Of a stretch of DNA of 64,000 nt, positions 36,164 to 46,640 are shown in pieces. This DNA is from Sipunculus nudus (Eukaryota; Annelida; Sipuncula; Golfingiida; Sipunculidae): the NCBI GenBank assembly GCA_026874595.1, contig CM049320.1, forward strand, positions 14,924,488 through 14,988,487, read 5' to 3'. The notes under the pieces are model-generated. The model was given only the letters and a program-made list of their open reading frames with translations, made no database searches and was not told the origin of the DNA. Every line of letters starts with the position of its first letter. Positions within the stretch are counted from its first letter, which is position 1. The translations under genes were made by a program, and so were the position numbers.

Positions 36164-36379
36164 GATATAACGCTAGTGTAAGAGGGACAAAAGTGAAGCT
36201 GTTGAATGAGTGGTCATATTTTTTAAGCATGATTAACAGACAGGTTAAAAAGCTGCTTATAATACAAATCAGCAGCTATCACAAGATGCAATTATATAAA
36301 GCGGCGAGCGAGCTTGAATGTGGCTTTTATCACCCGGACTGGAGGAATGGTTATTTCCTTTGGTGTATCCCGTACGGAC

Positions 36380-36690
36380 ATTTTTGAATACCGATACCAC
36401 GTCCACAATAGTCGTCGGCTAAAACCAGCGTGTCCCAACGGTCAACGTTAATCAATACACAAAGGGAGGGCCTCATTCCAAGGCTCCGATTACCCCTCAA
36501 ATCCCTGATTGTTAGATTATCCGCTGATACGGAAATGCCGGATTTTCTCTCAGCAAGTCTGTCTTCAAAGCAGAGGTTCAAACAATAACCCCCTTCGCTG
36601 GAATTGCGAGGACCTCCATGATGAAAGCAGCGTGAGATCGGGAGAGACATGCCCAAAGGGGCGAATTCGCTAGGCCGCGCCACCGCCCTA
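36380..36690. other. GC-balanced complex island, 110-codon minus frame
   Basis: The segment is non-repetitive, GC-balanced and open on the minus strand over 36351-36683. The deduced peptide has no domain I recognise and mixed composition. Words such as ACAAAGGGAGGGCCTCATTC and AACAATAACCCCCTTCGCTG look more like regulatory DNA than codons, and I see no convincing splice junctions. Alternatives are an exon of an unknown gene, a conserved non-coding element or an unrecognised repeat. Confidence 0.25.
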
Positions 36691-36699
36691 AATGAAAAG

Positions 36700-37110
36700 T
36701 AAGGATCACAGACGACTGCTCACTTTACAGGTTTAATCAATATGATTATCTATTAGACAGCCCGGGTGTGACTCGCAGAGAAGCCTAGCAATCCGTCCCT
36801 TCTTAGCCCTACTTAGTGTAATCGTTCAATGACTAAAATACATCTGAAGCTGATGGTATATTAGTGATATTCTTCATGTAACCAGGCACGATGTCATTTG
36901 TTCTATGCTTAACTTTCAAGAATGGTTCAGTTAGAGGGGGTTTTATGTATTGATTTCTTCCCTTAAAGAGAAAAAATGATGAAAAGGTAGATTGAATATC
37001 TTTAATGATTCTGTCGGTAATTGTGCTGATCCTACAAATGTGAAATAACATTGAAAGCCAACCAGTCAGGTATGTGAAGGGGTGTATATGAATTGTTCGT
37101 GCAATATCTC
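36700..37110. other. Unique AT-rich DNA
   Basis: A 72-codon minus frame without domains; nothing else. Confidence 0.5.

Positions 37111-37113
<3 letters not shown>

Positions 37114-37164
<51 letters not shown>
37114..37164. repeat. (TA)n microsatellite
   Basis: 51 bp of uninterrupted TA. Confidence 0.9.
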
Positions 37165-37169
<5 letters not shown>

Positions 37170-37171
<2 letters not shown>

Positions 37172-37618
37172 GGAAACTTTTTTTTTTAAATGTTACCGTA
37201 TATTCAAAGACTTCTGAAAACAGATATATACGAATCTACATCGTCTTGAACGCAACGAAGTATAAAATCAGTGAATGATTCGGTATTTGCTTTATTTCCT
37301 TTTGATCAGTGACCGGGTAATGTTTAATATAATAGATGAAAAGCACTGATCAGAACACAGGATATGTCTTTTTTCCTGACACAAAGGTCTCATTTCTTCA
37401 CCCTTACTAGATCATTTCATATTGAGCTTCTCTTATTTTTTCCCCTTATTCATCCTTTCCGTTTTGTCACAAGGTTCAAAGAAAAAATGAAAAGACCTTA
37501 ATTATGATGTGGCTCGCTCATGCTGAAGGGCATTATGAAGATTACAGTAATTTCCTCCGACGAGAAATATACTTTGAAACTTTAACGTATAATCAATTCA
37601 TATCTGAGTGTAATAATG
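37170..37618. other. Unique AT-rich DNA
   Basis: No frame above 60 codons and no repeat copy. Confidence 0.5.
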
Positions 37619-37621
37619 TCA

Positions 37622-37681
37622 CATGGGCGTAGCCATGATTTCCGGAATCGTTAAAAGAGGGGGGTGGGGGGGGGGGGGGTG
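37622..37681 (+). mobile_element. hAT-type terminus fragment with poly-G
   Basis: 'CATGGGCGTAGCCATGATTT' at 37622 resembles the common CAGGGGCGTAGCCAGG-type hAT end. It runs into a long interrupted G-tract (37659-37680), as such elements often do. The matching right end was not found downstream, so this is a truncated or decayed insertion. Confidence 0.4.
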
Positions 37682-37689
37682 TGCATGAT

Positions 37690-37955
37690 TTTAGCGTACC
37701 TCTTGGGCAAATGATGTGTGTTTAATTTGGGAAAATTGAGAATTGAGATTGTAATCGAGTATATTTTTTATTCTGTCGGGAATCAGTCTTGAATTTAAAT
37801 ATACTTGTAACAATTTCAATATTAAAAAAACAAGGCATGAATGAAAATTTAGAGTTGGCGTAAAAAGTGCTAATATTGCAAACAATTTCATTAATCAATC
37901 ATAGTTATGGAATCCATGATTTATAAATTCAAATTATCTCATGACAAATTTAAAA
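37690..37955. other. AT-rich spacer
   Basis: A short minus frame (37691-37891) shows no domain. Nothing else is seen. Confidence 0.5.
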
Positions 37956-37989
37956 AAAAATGCCTATGCCTCCTCTTATCAATTATTGT

Positions 37990-38965
37990 GTCCGCCAAAA
38001 GAGTTTTGCGGATACCTTTTTTTTCAGCCCACCGCCTCCGCTGCCTAGGTTTCCGGAGAACTCCTCCGTAACAACTGGACGGAATTTGATGAAACTCGAA
38101 ATTATGATCGGGTTACGTGTAAACTGCTGCGCCTCTATTTTGGGTTCACCTCAGACCTTTCTTCTTTGCACAGCGTCCATCTGTGCGTCTGTTTACACAT
38201 ATTTACCCACTTATCTTCAGATTCGTTTGACCTATCGGACCAATTTTGCATCAGTGCACCACGTGCAACCATTTTTGGACAGCGTCCGTCTGTTTGTCTG
38301 CCGTGGGAAAAATTACTTTTCTAATTTCGACAGTGGTTTGACTTATCTGCCTAAAAAAAGCTTTTTCGATTTTATGACAGGTAGCGCCACCTACATACAC
38401 TTTCACGCTGCAAACATCCATGCAATCATGACATCTAAGGACTGGTTTGACATATCTTCCTGAAATGTTGCCTGTGTTTAAATCTCACATAGCTCTTAAA
38501 CATACGCAAAACTTGTGGCGAAACCGGCAGCAATACTTGCACTGCGTCCTCCTGTTTTTCTGCCGTGGAATATAATCACTCATGTCTAGGCAGTGGTTTG
38601 ATATCTTGGATAGCATTCTTGATTTTGTGGCAAGTTGCACCAACTGCGTTCAGTTTTACGATGCAGACATCAATACTAATATCTCAGGACTGGTTTGACG
38701 TATAGGCCTAGAATTTTGCATGAGTATAGATCTAACATACCTCTACAGATTATACAAATTGGTGGCCCAACTAACAACCTTCTTTGCATGGTGTCCATCT
38801 GTGCATCTGCCTAGGGTAAATATCACTCATATCTAAGCAGTGGTTTGACTTATCTACCTAAAAGTTTGCATTTGCATACATCTTGGATAGCTTTCTCTTT
38901 CTAAATAACAGGTGGTGCAACCTACAATCATGTTATCGTGGCACACATCCATGTAACATGCAAAA
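37990..38965 (+). repeat. ~250-bp tandem repeat array, 3-4 units
   Basis: 'CAGTGGTTTGACTTATCTGC' or variants start at 38331, 38591 and 38838 (spacings 260 and 247). 'GCGTCCGTCTGTTTGTCTGC' or variants precede each, near 38171 (a deleted unit), 38283, 38545 and 38790. Each unit also carries a decayed AGGTGGCGCCACCT-like word (38389-38402, about 38632, about 38911). The lead-in (38030-38110) contains 'CTGGACGGAATTTGATGAAA', a phrase common in molluscan repeats. The longest frame in the window (167 codons, 37960-38463) lies on this array and is not a gene. Confidence 0.75.
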
Positions 38966-38969
38966 CGTC

Positions 38970-39465
38970 GATTTCCCTGGGCCAATCATTCCATGCCTCA
39001 CTTCGCCCGTCCTACTCTGATTTTGGCGGATAAACGTAGTCGCTTATTGACTCCCCGTATTCTAGTTTCGATTTATCTTTCTAAATATTCTTCTTATTTA
39101 TGTAAAAACTTATATGCCACGTCAGTAGATTCTACTCAAGCCACTACCCAAAGTATTGTGAGTCATTAACACGAAAAAAATCTACCATAATGTGAAGACA
39201 GTTTTGAAAATATCCGCAACTCTTCCTGTAACCAGTTGCGAGTGTAAGAGAAGCATTAGTATACTGAGAAAACTTATCTCAGGTCAGCGATGGGTCAAAC
39301 GAGGTTGATAGCGCTAAGTAGAGCCAGAAAAATGGCTCTCCCTGACATCCTTAATAATCAAGAAGATTAGCAAATTGACGACAAAAACAATCAGCACCTT
39401 CAGTAAGAAAAAACACGCTTTATAAATGATAACTATTTAGTAAAATATTTTCCAAATGTTAATGC
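38970..39465. other. Unique DNA
   Basis: No frame, array or family copy was found. Confidence 0.5.
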
Positions 39466-39469
39466 ATAG

Positions 39470-39692
39470 AGAGCACATTCCCGAAATATAAATACTTTAC
39501 GATCGAAAGCTTCTGTGGGCTTAGCCTCTTGGGCTCTCGTGCCTCAGTCTATGGATCTGCGGGTTCCTGGATCCGACACTGGTTACGAGGCAAGGTATTT
39601 TGATAAATTTATTTTTAGCCCAAAAGATGAATCTGATTTTCTGTCATACACCTTTCTCGATAGATTTCTTCCACTTCCACTACCAAATGGCG
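39470..39692 (+). CDS. Weak candidate exon, unknown product
   Basis: A frame without stops runs from about 39470 to 39699 and includes an internal ATG at 39551 (MDLRVPGSDTGYEARYF...). It ends at GGCGG|GTGAGTTTG, a good match to a 5' splice donor, with the next in-frame stop just inside that donor. The peptide has mixed, non-repetitive composition and a proline-leucine run near its end, but no domain I know. The DNA is more GC-balanced than its flanks. It could be a first coding exon of an unknown gene, but a chance frame is at least as likely. Confidence 0.2.
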
Positions 39693-39751
39693 GGTGAGTT
39701 TGTGAATGTAAGCAAAACAGGTTAGATTAAAATTTTATAGGCTAATTTGAC

Positions 39752-40087
39752 ATGCATTATCTGAGGGCTGTTCTGTTTTCAAGTCAATATACAAAATGGG
39801 TCCTGGGTTGGCTCCCTACACACATCAATCTGGCTGAACAGTTTCAGTGCGCGCCAGGACTCACAGTCAAAGAGTGCGTGATGCTGAGAGGTATTATAAG
39901 CGCAATCAATTGCCCTGTCAGCGGGCTGGTCCTGGAAGCCGAGGAGACGATCTGGTTTCCTTGGATCAATTCAAAAGACGCCCATTTACTGCAGAATCAC
40001 GGAACAAGGCGGCGAGTATTGAATTTATCACGTCCAGATTACCTTAATCTCCGCCATGTCTTGTATTTTGCCAATGAAAAAGTATAA
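39752..40087 (+). CDS. Weak candidate open frame, unknown product
   Basis: A 111-codon frame follows the previous candidate by 53 bp, in the same direction. A second overlapping frame (39847-40047, 66 codons) is open in another register over the same GC-balanced DNA, and TTTCAG at 39841-39846 could act as a splice acceptor for it. Neither peptide shows a domain. Two open registers over the same DNA argue for base composition rather than selection. Kept only because it is one of the few long non-repetitive frames here. Confidence 0.15.
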   Translation: MHYLRAVLFSSQYTKWVLGWLPTHINLAEQFQCAPGLTVKECVMLRGIISAINCPVSGLVLEAEETIWFPWINSKDAHLLQNHGTRRRVLNLSRPDYLNLRHVLYFANEKV

Positions 40088-40089
40088 TC

Positions 40090-40890
40090 AATGCCCCCTT
40101 GAATTAGCAGGGTTAAGAATAGTAAGAAAAAATAAACATTTTTAGAATGTACCGGATCACAGCAAGGCTTGTCATCGGCTGACAGGAAGTATTAAATATA
40201 AAAAGTATTTATCCTGCACCGAATAAACTAGAGCGTTATTCTAGAGAAAGGAAACATAAAACATTGATAATTTTATGATACATAATATATAATGCCTCAA
40301 AAAATGTCATTATATATACGTATTAGTGCGGCAAATTAATTGATGTGATCTTAGGTTTTGATTTTTCAAGCAAGATATATTTCTGAGCCATATTTTTTAT
40401 CAAACTTAATGCACGTGGATGAACGCGCATTGTTTGCCGCATCCAGGTACTGTGCACTTTGTTTATTTTACTGTGTGATTGTATTGATTTGTTGTTATAC
40501 TGCTGTTATACTGTGAAATTGTATTGATTTAGTGTATTGTAATGTAAGGGTTGTTTTAAGAATAAATTATAGTTATTTGATAACAAAAAAACACTGACTT
40601 CTTTATTAATTCCCATAGACATTTCACGCTGCCTAGTGTTACAGAATCTGATTTTTTTATCTCCTTGATAAAATATGTGTTCATCACGCATTCGTGATCT
40701 GTTGATTTTAGGTTCAGTGACATCGTAAACCAAGCCAATACAGAGAACTCCATTGCAATGACTATCAATTATGTTGTAACGGGAAGGCTGCACACAGAAA
40801 ATGAACTTAATATTATGTCAGACAACTTAAAATGGGTTAGACCACGCATGTAAGGCTTTAGTAATTATGCAATACACCTATATATGTAAA
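40090..40890. other. AT-rich DNA with one short tandem duplication
   Basis: 'CTGTGTGATTGTATTGATTT' at 40471 and 'CTGTGAAATTGTATTGATTT' at 40511 form a 40-bp duplication. Overlapping minus frames at 40506-40793 have no domain. Confidence 0.5.
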
Positions 40891-40896
40891 ATAATA

Positions 40897-40928
40897 CCCA
40901 GTTAGCTCAGCTGATATCAGCTGTACCT
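40897..40928. repeat. TTAGCTCAGCTGA word and 16-bp palindrome
   Basis: CAGCTGATATCAGCTG (40908-40923) is a perfect palindrome with a CAGCTG E-box in each half. It is preceded by TTAGCTC, so the left part equals the start word of the AGCTCAGCTGA repeat family (50326). It is probably a terminal remnant of that family rather than a regulatory site. Confidence 0.45.
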
Positions 40929-40929
40929 G

Positions 40930-41150
40930 TAAATCTCGAATGAATATTTGAATAATAAGACGAATAAATGTAATTATATATTCCTTAATGAAAAAAATTG
41001 CAGTCTTACGACCAGAACCAGAACGCCTACTAACAACTGCCCTTCACCATTTGGACCGTCTGCTGGCTAAAATTAAATATTTGATCACTCTTTATTGCAT
41101 CTTTCCTACTGCGGAGGGAATAGTTACTGGCCAAGGGAAATAGCCAGATG
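40930..41150. other. Unique AT-rich spacer
   Basis: Nothing recognised before the (TA)n tract. Confidence 0.5.
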
Positions 41151-41153
41151 TAG

Positions 41154-41154
<1 letters not shown>

Positions 41155-41191
<37 letters not shown>
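41155..41191. repeat. (TA)n microsatellite
   Basis: 37 bp of TA, directly abutting SINE-like copy A. Confidence 0.9.
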
Positions 41192-41195
<4 letters not shown>

Positions 41196-41407
41196 ACGAA
41201 GACAATTTTTTGAGGGGAAAATATCAGGCCGATCCCGGAGTCGAACCGACTTTATTACGAAGACAAATTTTCAGGGGAAAATACTGGGGCGATCCGAGAT
41301 TCGAACCCATGTCGGTGGCGCACAAGTCCGGCGTTCCAACCGTGTTGCTTGAAAAGCAAGCTTCACTAGCGAGACAGTTTGGTCCGCTTTTATGTCATCC
41401 CGTAACA
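41192..41407 (-). mobile_element. tRNA-related SINE-like element, copy A (rearranged)
   Basis: On the minus strand it begins TGTTACGGGATGACATAAAA and carries a tRNA-like box B, CATGGGTTCGAATCTCGGAT (near 41292-41311). The box-A side is altered by the change GCTTTTCAAGCAACACGG. The far part is duplicated inside the copy: TTACGAAGACAA plus the AGGGGAAAATA segment occurs at both 41194 and 41255. Copies B and C resolve the original structure. Short frames on both strands over 41095-41465 are shadows of this repeat. Confidence 0.7.
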
Positions 41408-41431
41408 CACCACCTGTTAAGAGCGTTCTGC

Positions 41432-41647
41432 TATCAACTAAAAAACTAATTATCCTAAGAGTCAAACTTAGGTGTGCTTATTCCCTTGGCCACAAAGTTT
41501 ACCGTCACGTTGGACGAGCCCCCATTTTGTTACGCAGACAATTTTTGGAGGGGAAAATATCGTGCCGATCCGGAATTCGAACCCATATCGGTGGCGCAAG
41601 CTTCATTAGCGAGACAGTTCGGTCCGCTTTTATGTCACCCCGTAACA
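41432..41647 (-). mobile_element. tRNA-related SINE-like element, copy B (internal deletion)
   Basis: It shares its whole order with copy C: CTAATTATCC, then TTGGCCACAAAGTTTACCGT, GACGAGCCCC, TGTTACG, AGACAATTTT, the tRNA-like box B (TTCGAACCCATATCGGTGGC) and TATGTCACCCCGTAACA. About 36 bp between box B and the GCTTCATTAGCGAGACAG segment are missing, which removes box A. It lies head to tail with copy A, 25 bp away. Confidence 0.7.
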
Positions 41648-41659
41648 ATATAAACATAC

Positions 41660-43225
41660 ACAAGGAGACAGATCGTTATCGATGGTTCTGACAAAAGTTT
41701 ACGTGTTTATGGATAATTATGACAAGACAGTCTTTCAAGACATTCCAAGTTAAAGGAAATACAGTTGACACATTTCGCCTGTTTTAGGCTTTTGGCCAAA
41801 GTTATATATCGATATACAATCGAATATATCTCAAGGAAGTAAACCGTAATGAAACAGGAAAAGAACAATAACTGTGATAACTCTATGGCCACGGCATGAA
41901 ATAGTGATAAAACTGAGCAAACAATGAAGGATGATATAAAACGAATACAGGGAACATTTTTGACATTTATGCTGTGTTCTTGTGGATCATTTGATAACGG
42001 GGATAACCAGTTCTTAGATGATCAAGGTTGTCACTACACCCGGACCTATTGCCTTCTTTATATCGAAAAAATCAATGAGAAACCGGCAGTAGGAGCTGAT
42101 GAATGCTATAAATTCATTCTTATCGCCTGGCCGTCTTACTAAAATAGGCACTCAAGCAACCCAGCGACACATTTCCAGATAGATGCTGATGCTTCATCAA
42201 GTTTTATCAGTTCTCTTTTCCGAGATGCTAAGCTAGATAACTCTAAATTGTTGATAATAAAGCTGAAAATTTGTACTGGTTCCTAGCTTAACTCATAACG
42301 CCTATTCACACATTTATCAACTTAATTAACATTGATAATATTAATTCAGCTGTGAATGGACGCGTCAGAAACAGTTAGCACCAATCTTCTTTTTTTCAAT
42401 ACAGTTTAGTCATTTGTTTAAACACTGACTTCCCCATTTTGTTACCCAAAACACAAAATTATGATGACAATAATTTATAATATACTAAACCATAAAATCG
42501 CCGCAATAAAATCACTGCACCATCAATATTAGGGATTACATTCTGCCATGCCCCAAGGTATGAATTCCCTTCACATTATAGCAAAGAAGAGAAAAAAGGT
42601 AGATAAATACCAAAAGTAAAATTGTCCAAATAAATCTCTTCTCGACCTGGGGGTGTAGGAAAATGAGTGAATTCAGGGTTCTTATAATAAGAGCAAACTA
42701 TTTCCGGGATGAGCTAGAGACATTCTGTCAAACTGTATGTTCTTGTTAGAAGACGCCATTTGTGTTTTGTAAAGTCACTGAACAACAAATCATTGTTCTT
42801 CTGCAGTTTATATTAGTATGCCACTCTTCTTTCAGACAGATGAATATAGATACATGAAATAAGATCAAAGAAGAAGGTAACACGACATTTTAGGGCCATA
42901 CTAGATATGAGCAAGCGGCAATAAACGAAAAACAATCACAGGCAGATCGTGCCTTTGAACATATGGAAATACATTACAAAGCCCTTACTTATGTTTCCTG
43001 ATGTATCAGTTACAAGGATATTGGTCCACATTTGAAAGGCAGGCAAGGCTTAGATAAAACAAATACTTGTTTGGTGAAAGGAGAAACGCAGACTCATTCC
43101 AAATAAACTATTGCTATTTATTCCTCTAGAAAAACAAACACAATAAACTTTGCATTTGTTTCTACCTTTAAACATATTCACCTTGTGTAAATTGAGCAAA
43201 TGGTTCACAGAGCGCGACACCTTGA
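41660..43225. other. Unique AT-rich DNA
   Basis: A 72-codon plus frame at 41924-42142 has mixed composition with several Cys and Tyr residues, but no domain and no splice context. Nothing else stands out. Confidence 0.45.
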
Positions 43226-43232
43226 CAGTTTA

Positions 43233-43256
43233 TAATAAAATAAAATAAAATAAATC
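43233..43256 (+). repeat. (AAAAT)n microsatellite
   Basis: Four to five AAAAT units. Confidence 0.85.
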
Positions 43257-43259
43257 TCA

Positions 43260-45190
43260 TTTACAGGACTAAAAGGAACGGGGTAAACGTCAGTGACGCT
43301 AGAGATGTCTTTGAACGCTCAATTATTTCGGTCAATGCGTCCGATGGGACGCGCAAATTTTTGATTGCCCATGTCGCAGGGACAAGCATCGTCAGCTGGC
43401 TCACACTAACCAGCCAGTTTTGTGAACACTGCGCTGACAAATGTACCTTACATGTCACTGTAATAAAAAGATTAAACCATGACAAGATTTCATATTGTGA
43501 TATGATAATGACATGAGATACAGAAAAAGACTGAGTTTAACATAACCAAGTTTTCACAATCTGACACACAGCATCTTCCATGGGGCCCCCCAAACTCAAG
43601 TTGGACTCTACAACATTTTGACTCTTCAAATTTTCTTTAAATTTAAAGCCACGTGTTTTAAATGAGAGGACATGGCCTCTGCAAATTGTTATTATCTCAA
43701 CTATGCAAATATAAAATCTAGGGAAAACGGTTTGCATAAAAAACCATGGCTTTAAAAATTGAAAATTTTTGCGTAAAGTTTAAAATTATACTTGTCTTAG
43801 TTGGCACTTCCAAATCATCCAAATCTCACGGTTCAATAACCCATATCAAGCAATCTAGAGCCTTCACGATGTCCAGATTATAAATTTAGTATCCAAACAC
43901 GACATGACCTTTTATATATTTGTGCTTGAATGGTATGACCTAACAAATTTTGACGTAAATACATCATATGAATATTGAGTACCGATGGGTTGTATTTCCA
44001 AAGGCATTTTTCTCAGTGATTTTTATATCGTCAAATATGAGCGCCCAATATACTGTCCCTTGCGTAAAACTTCACGTCAGTCCGAAACGACAGCCCGAGT
44101 ACAAGTAAATGAGCCGACTAAAAGCGTCTTCATGTCGATTTGAATCCAGTAAACGAGTTCGAGGTAGGTTGTTTAGTAAACTTTCTGATGCAATCACCGG
44201 GGAGCCACAACCCAGAGCTAAGGCAACCACCACCAGAATGATGACGATGTACTCCTATGAGTATGGTTAAAGGCCGATCATCAGCTCACTATACAAAAAC
44301 TGACATCTATATATGTGCATGAAGTCAAATGTCAGTTGAGAAACATGTAGAACTGCCCTCTGCAACTTTCATCTTTAGGTCTCGAAAACTAAGAGGAAGA
44401 TGAATTACTTCCAGAGGGACTACAGCGGATCTGACGGACCTTTTTAAAAGTTTTCCTGTCAGGGATTGGCCTTCTGTATTTGCTTTTTTAAAATGAATGA
44501 AGCCTTCAGGCACGTTCCTTATGGATATCTCCAGAGAAATTTGTAAAAATGAATAAAACCTTAAGACATAGTGTTTACACTGACTCACAGATAGATTTTT
44601 AAAGAAGAAGGACCAGGATTTTTTTCTTCAGATTATTAAACATAAACAATCCGACTATCCAAACAAGAATAAGTTCTGAACAAATACATCATTATTATTG
44701 GGTGACAGCCTGGAATTCGTCACGAGAAAAATCATCTACTTCTGGATATTAGGATTAAACTACTGTCTAATGTTCATATTTCTACATAAAACCGTATTTT
44801 ACAAGACCTTTCCGCCTTTTCTCCACATTTGTATCTGATAAGTATAGAAAAATAAAAACATGAAAAAAAACCCGAAATATTTTCGCCTTGACATATGCCT
44901 GGACACTCGGTTCGTCCTCTACTTGAGAATACTCGAAGGTGAGGCGAGTGTAACTTGGAGCTCCCCAGCTGCACTTGTAAACAGAGCTCCCCGAATGGCA
45001 AAAAGCAGCGGAACCATAAAAGGAGGAGAGTATCAGTCATTTTTTGGTAGCAAATACGTTTTTGTTAAGTTACACCGGCTCATATCTAATCCCAGCCTAT
45101 ACAAAAGTGTCGGATGTCGACATCAGGACCCTGGACTTTTCGGCATTCAGGCCCTCCTCTCCCATATTTTCCTGTGTTTTGTTTCACTGC
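43260..45190. other. Unique DNA, several chance frames
   Basis: Frames at 43261-43485 (-), 43537-43737 (-), 44325-44588 (-), 44774-45040 (-) and 44860-45225 (+, 121 codons) overlap on opposite strands and show no domain. The last is one of the longest non-repetitive frames in the window, but its end runs into the dispersed motif at 45196, which argues against a gene. Confidence 0.4.
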
Positions 45191-45195
45191 ACAAT

Positions 45196-45245
45196 CTAGA
45201 CTGGCCCAGTCGATGCAACGGTTAAAAATAATTCCTCCCACCAAT
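45196..45245 (+). repeat. Short dispersed motif, copy 2
   Basis: CTAGACTGGCCCAGTCGATG is followed by CAACGGTTAAAAATAATTCC. Same word order as 9825-9875 and 62327-62373. Confidence 0.55.
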
Positions 45246-45249
45246 TAAG

Positions 45250-45850
45250 CCATCACTTTTCCAGAGACGTATGGAGTAATTGGTGGCTTTCCCGATTTAA
45301 AAACAAACATGGTTCATTCAGTCATTGCCTATTGCAGGCTTCCAACTGGCTATTGATATTTGCATTTAATCAGTGTTCATATATTTAGGTCCTCACCTAT
45401 TTTGAGTACGGTAACACTTTCACAACTATAAGCCTCAGTCTCAGTGTGTAACCGTTTATCAGACCATCTCTCATCAAAGAATTCTCTAGCTCAGCCAAAC
45501 AGCGTGAGATATTCAGGTGTACACGAGACGGACGCGTGCAGTCAAACTGTGATATATGTACCCGCTTGCTGAAACGATCACGACGATCGGCGTGTTTGCA
45601 ACTTTGCAGTGGCTGGGAAATAATACACATTACAGAATCGTTGATATGGTTTCTATAATGCACCTTTTTTGGCCTACAGACCGTAATGTTCGAGCAGCAG
45701 AGATATACCACAGGACCCGAATGTCCATGTATGAACTACCTGAATACATGATTTCATTGCGAATGTTATCGAGATGGTCGAGCTGTCTATTGCCTATGGG
45801 ACCACTGTTAGCGTTCTCATAACAACGACGTCATTCGCAATAGGCGTTAC
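45250..45850. other. Unique DNA
   Basis: Overlapping frames on both strands (45397-45822) without domains. The stretch 45480-45620 is GC-balanced (GACGGACGCGTGCAG, ACGATCACGACGATCGGCG) but unreadable. Confidence 0.4.
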
Positions 45851-45858
45851 AGCCTGAT

Positions 45859-45910
45859 ATGCAAATGGGAGGGATTCTTCAGGAGCCTTGTGACGCCCTC
45901 ATATGCAAAT
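45859..45910 (+). promoter_or_regulatory. Two POU octamers in a short direct duplication
   Basis: ATGCAAAT occurs exactly at 45859-45866 and 45903-45910, 44 bp apart start to start. Each is followed by an AGGGATTC word, so the surrounding 20-25 bp are duplicated, not only the octamer. ATGCAAAT is the consensus of POU-domain factors. Regulatory function is inference. Confidence 0.3.
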
Positions 45911-45919
45911 ACAAGGGAT

Positions 45920-46235
45920 TCACCATTTGGAGTTTTCAGGGCTTAAGTGATAAGAGTTATGTCTATCGGTACATGGTATTACGTTTTATTTCAAGCAGTT
46001 TAGTACTAAACGTAAACACTAAAGCCCAGGCATGAAAGCAGCGTAAGGTTCAAATAGGAGACCCATTTGGAATCGTATAAATCATTTTTTATCTGGTATC
46101 ACCATAAAACCAGATATTTCTTCGCACCGCAGGTGCAAAAGTATCGCCAGACAGTTAATCCCCCTCAGCAGCATATACTGACACTTAGACTATGGTAGCT
46201 TTCATCTATCAACTTGAGAAACAATATTTTTCACC
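45920..46235. other. Unique spacer before the large array
   Basis: No frame or repeat copy recognised. Confidence 0.5.
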
Positions 46236-46239
46236 AAAT

Positions 46240-46640
46240 ATGGGGGCCAATAAGATGAATCTCTCTTTTGAGGAGCATTAATTTATTTTACAGAATCAGG
46301 AAGGTAGGTGGCACCACCTGTCTGGTTTTCAAGAAAATTTTCCAAGACGGATAGACATGCCAAATTTAAGATCAATACCTTGAACCACTCAAAAGGTATG
46401 AGCAATTTTCACCAAAAGCACATGTACAGATGAACACCATGGCGAAACGATTGCTGATGGCGCCACCAGTCTTGAGTCCAAAATGTAGGAGTCCCAGAAA
46501 TATATATGTGCACATTTTCAGGACAATGGGGTAAATCACTCCTCAGAAAAGGGTATTAATTTATTCTACAAAAACGAGAAGGTAGGTGGCACCACCTGTA
46601 TGGTTTATGATAAAACTTTCCAAGATGGATGGACATATAT
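46240..46640 (+). repeat. 277-bp duplication with AGGTGGCACCACCT words
   Basis: TTAATTTATTnTACA starts at 46279 and again at 46556, each followed by AGGTAGGTGGCACCACCTGT and a TTTCCAAGA-GGAT word. The second unit is truncated into the array that follows. Between them lies TGGCGCCACCAGTCTTGAGT (46458). No coding frame. Confidence 0.75.

Noticed and set aside
37960-38463. The longest frame in the window, 167 codons
   Set aside because: It lies mostly on the ~250-bp tandem repeat array and its peptide shows no domain; other units of the same repeat are not open.
41095-41691. Overlapping frames of 64-99 codons on both strands
   Set aside because: All are shadows of the SINE-like copies A and B; similar frames recur over copy C.
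44860-45225. 121-codon plus frame as a gene
   Set aside because: It overlaps a minus-strand frame of 88 codons and ends inside a dispersed repeat motif; no domain is seen.
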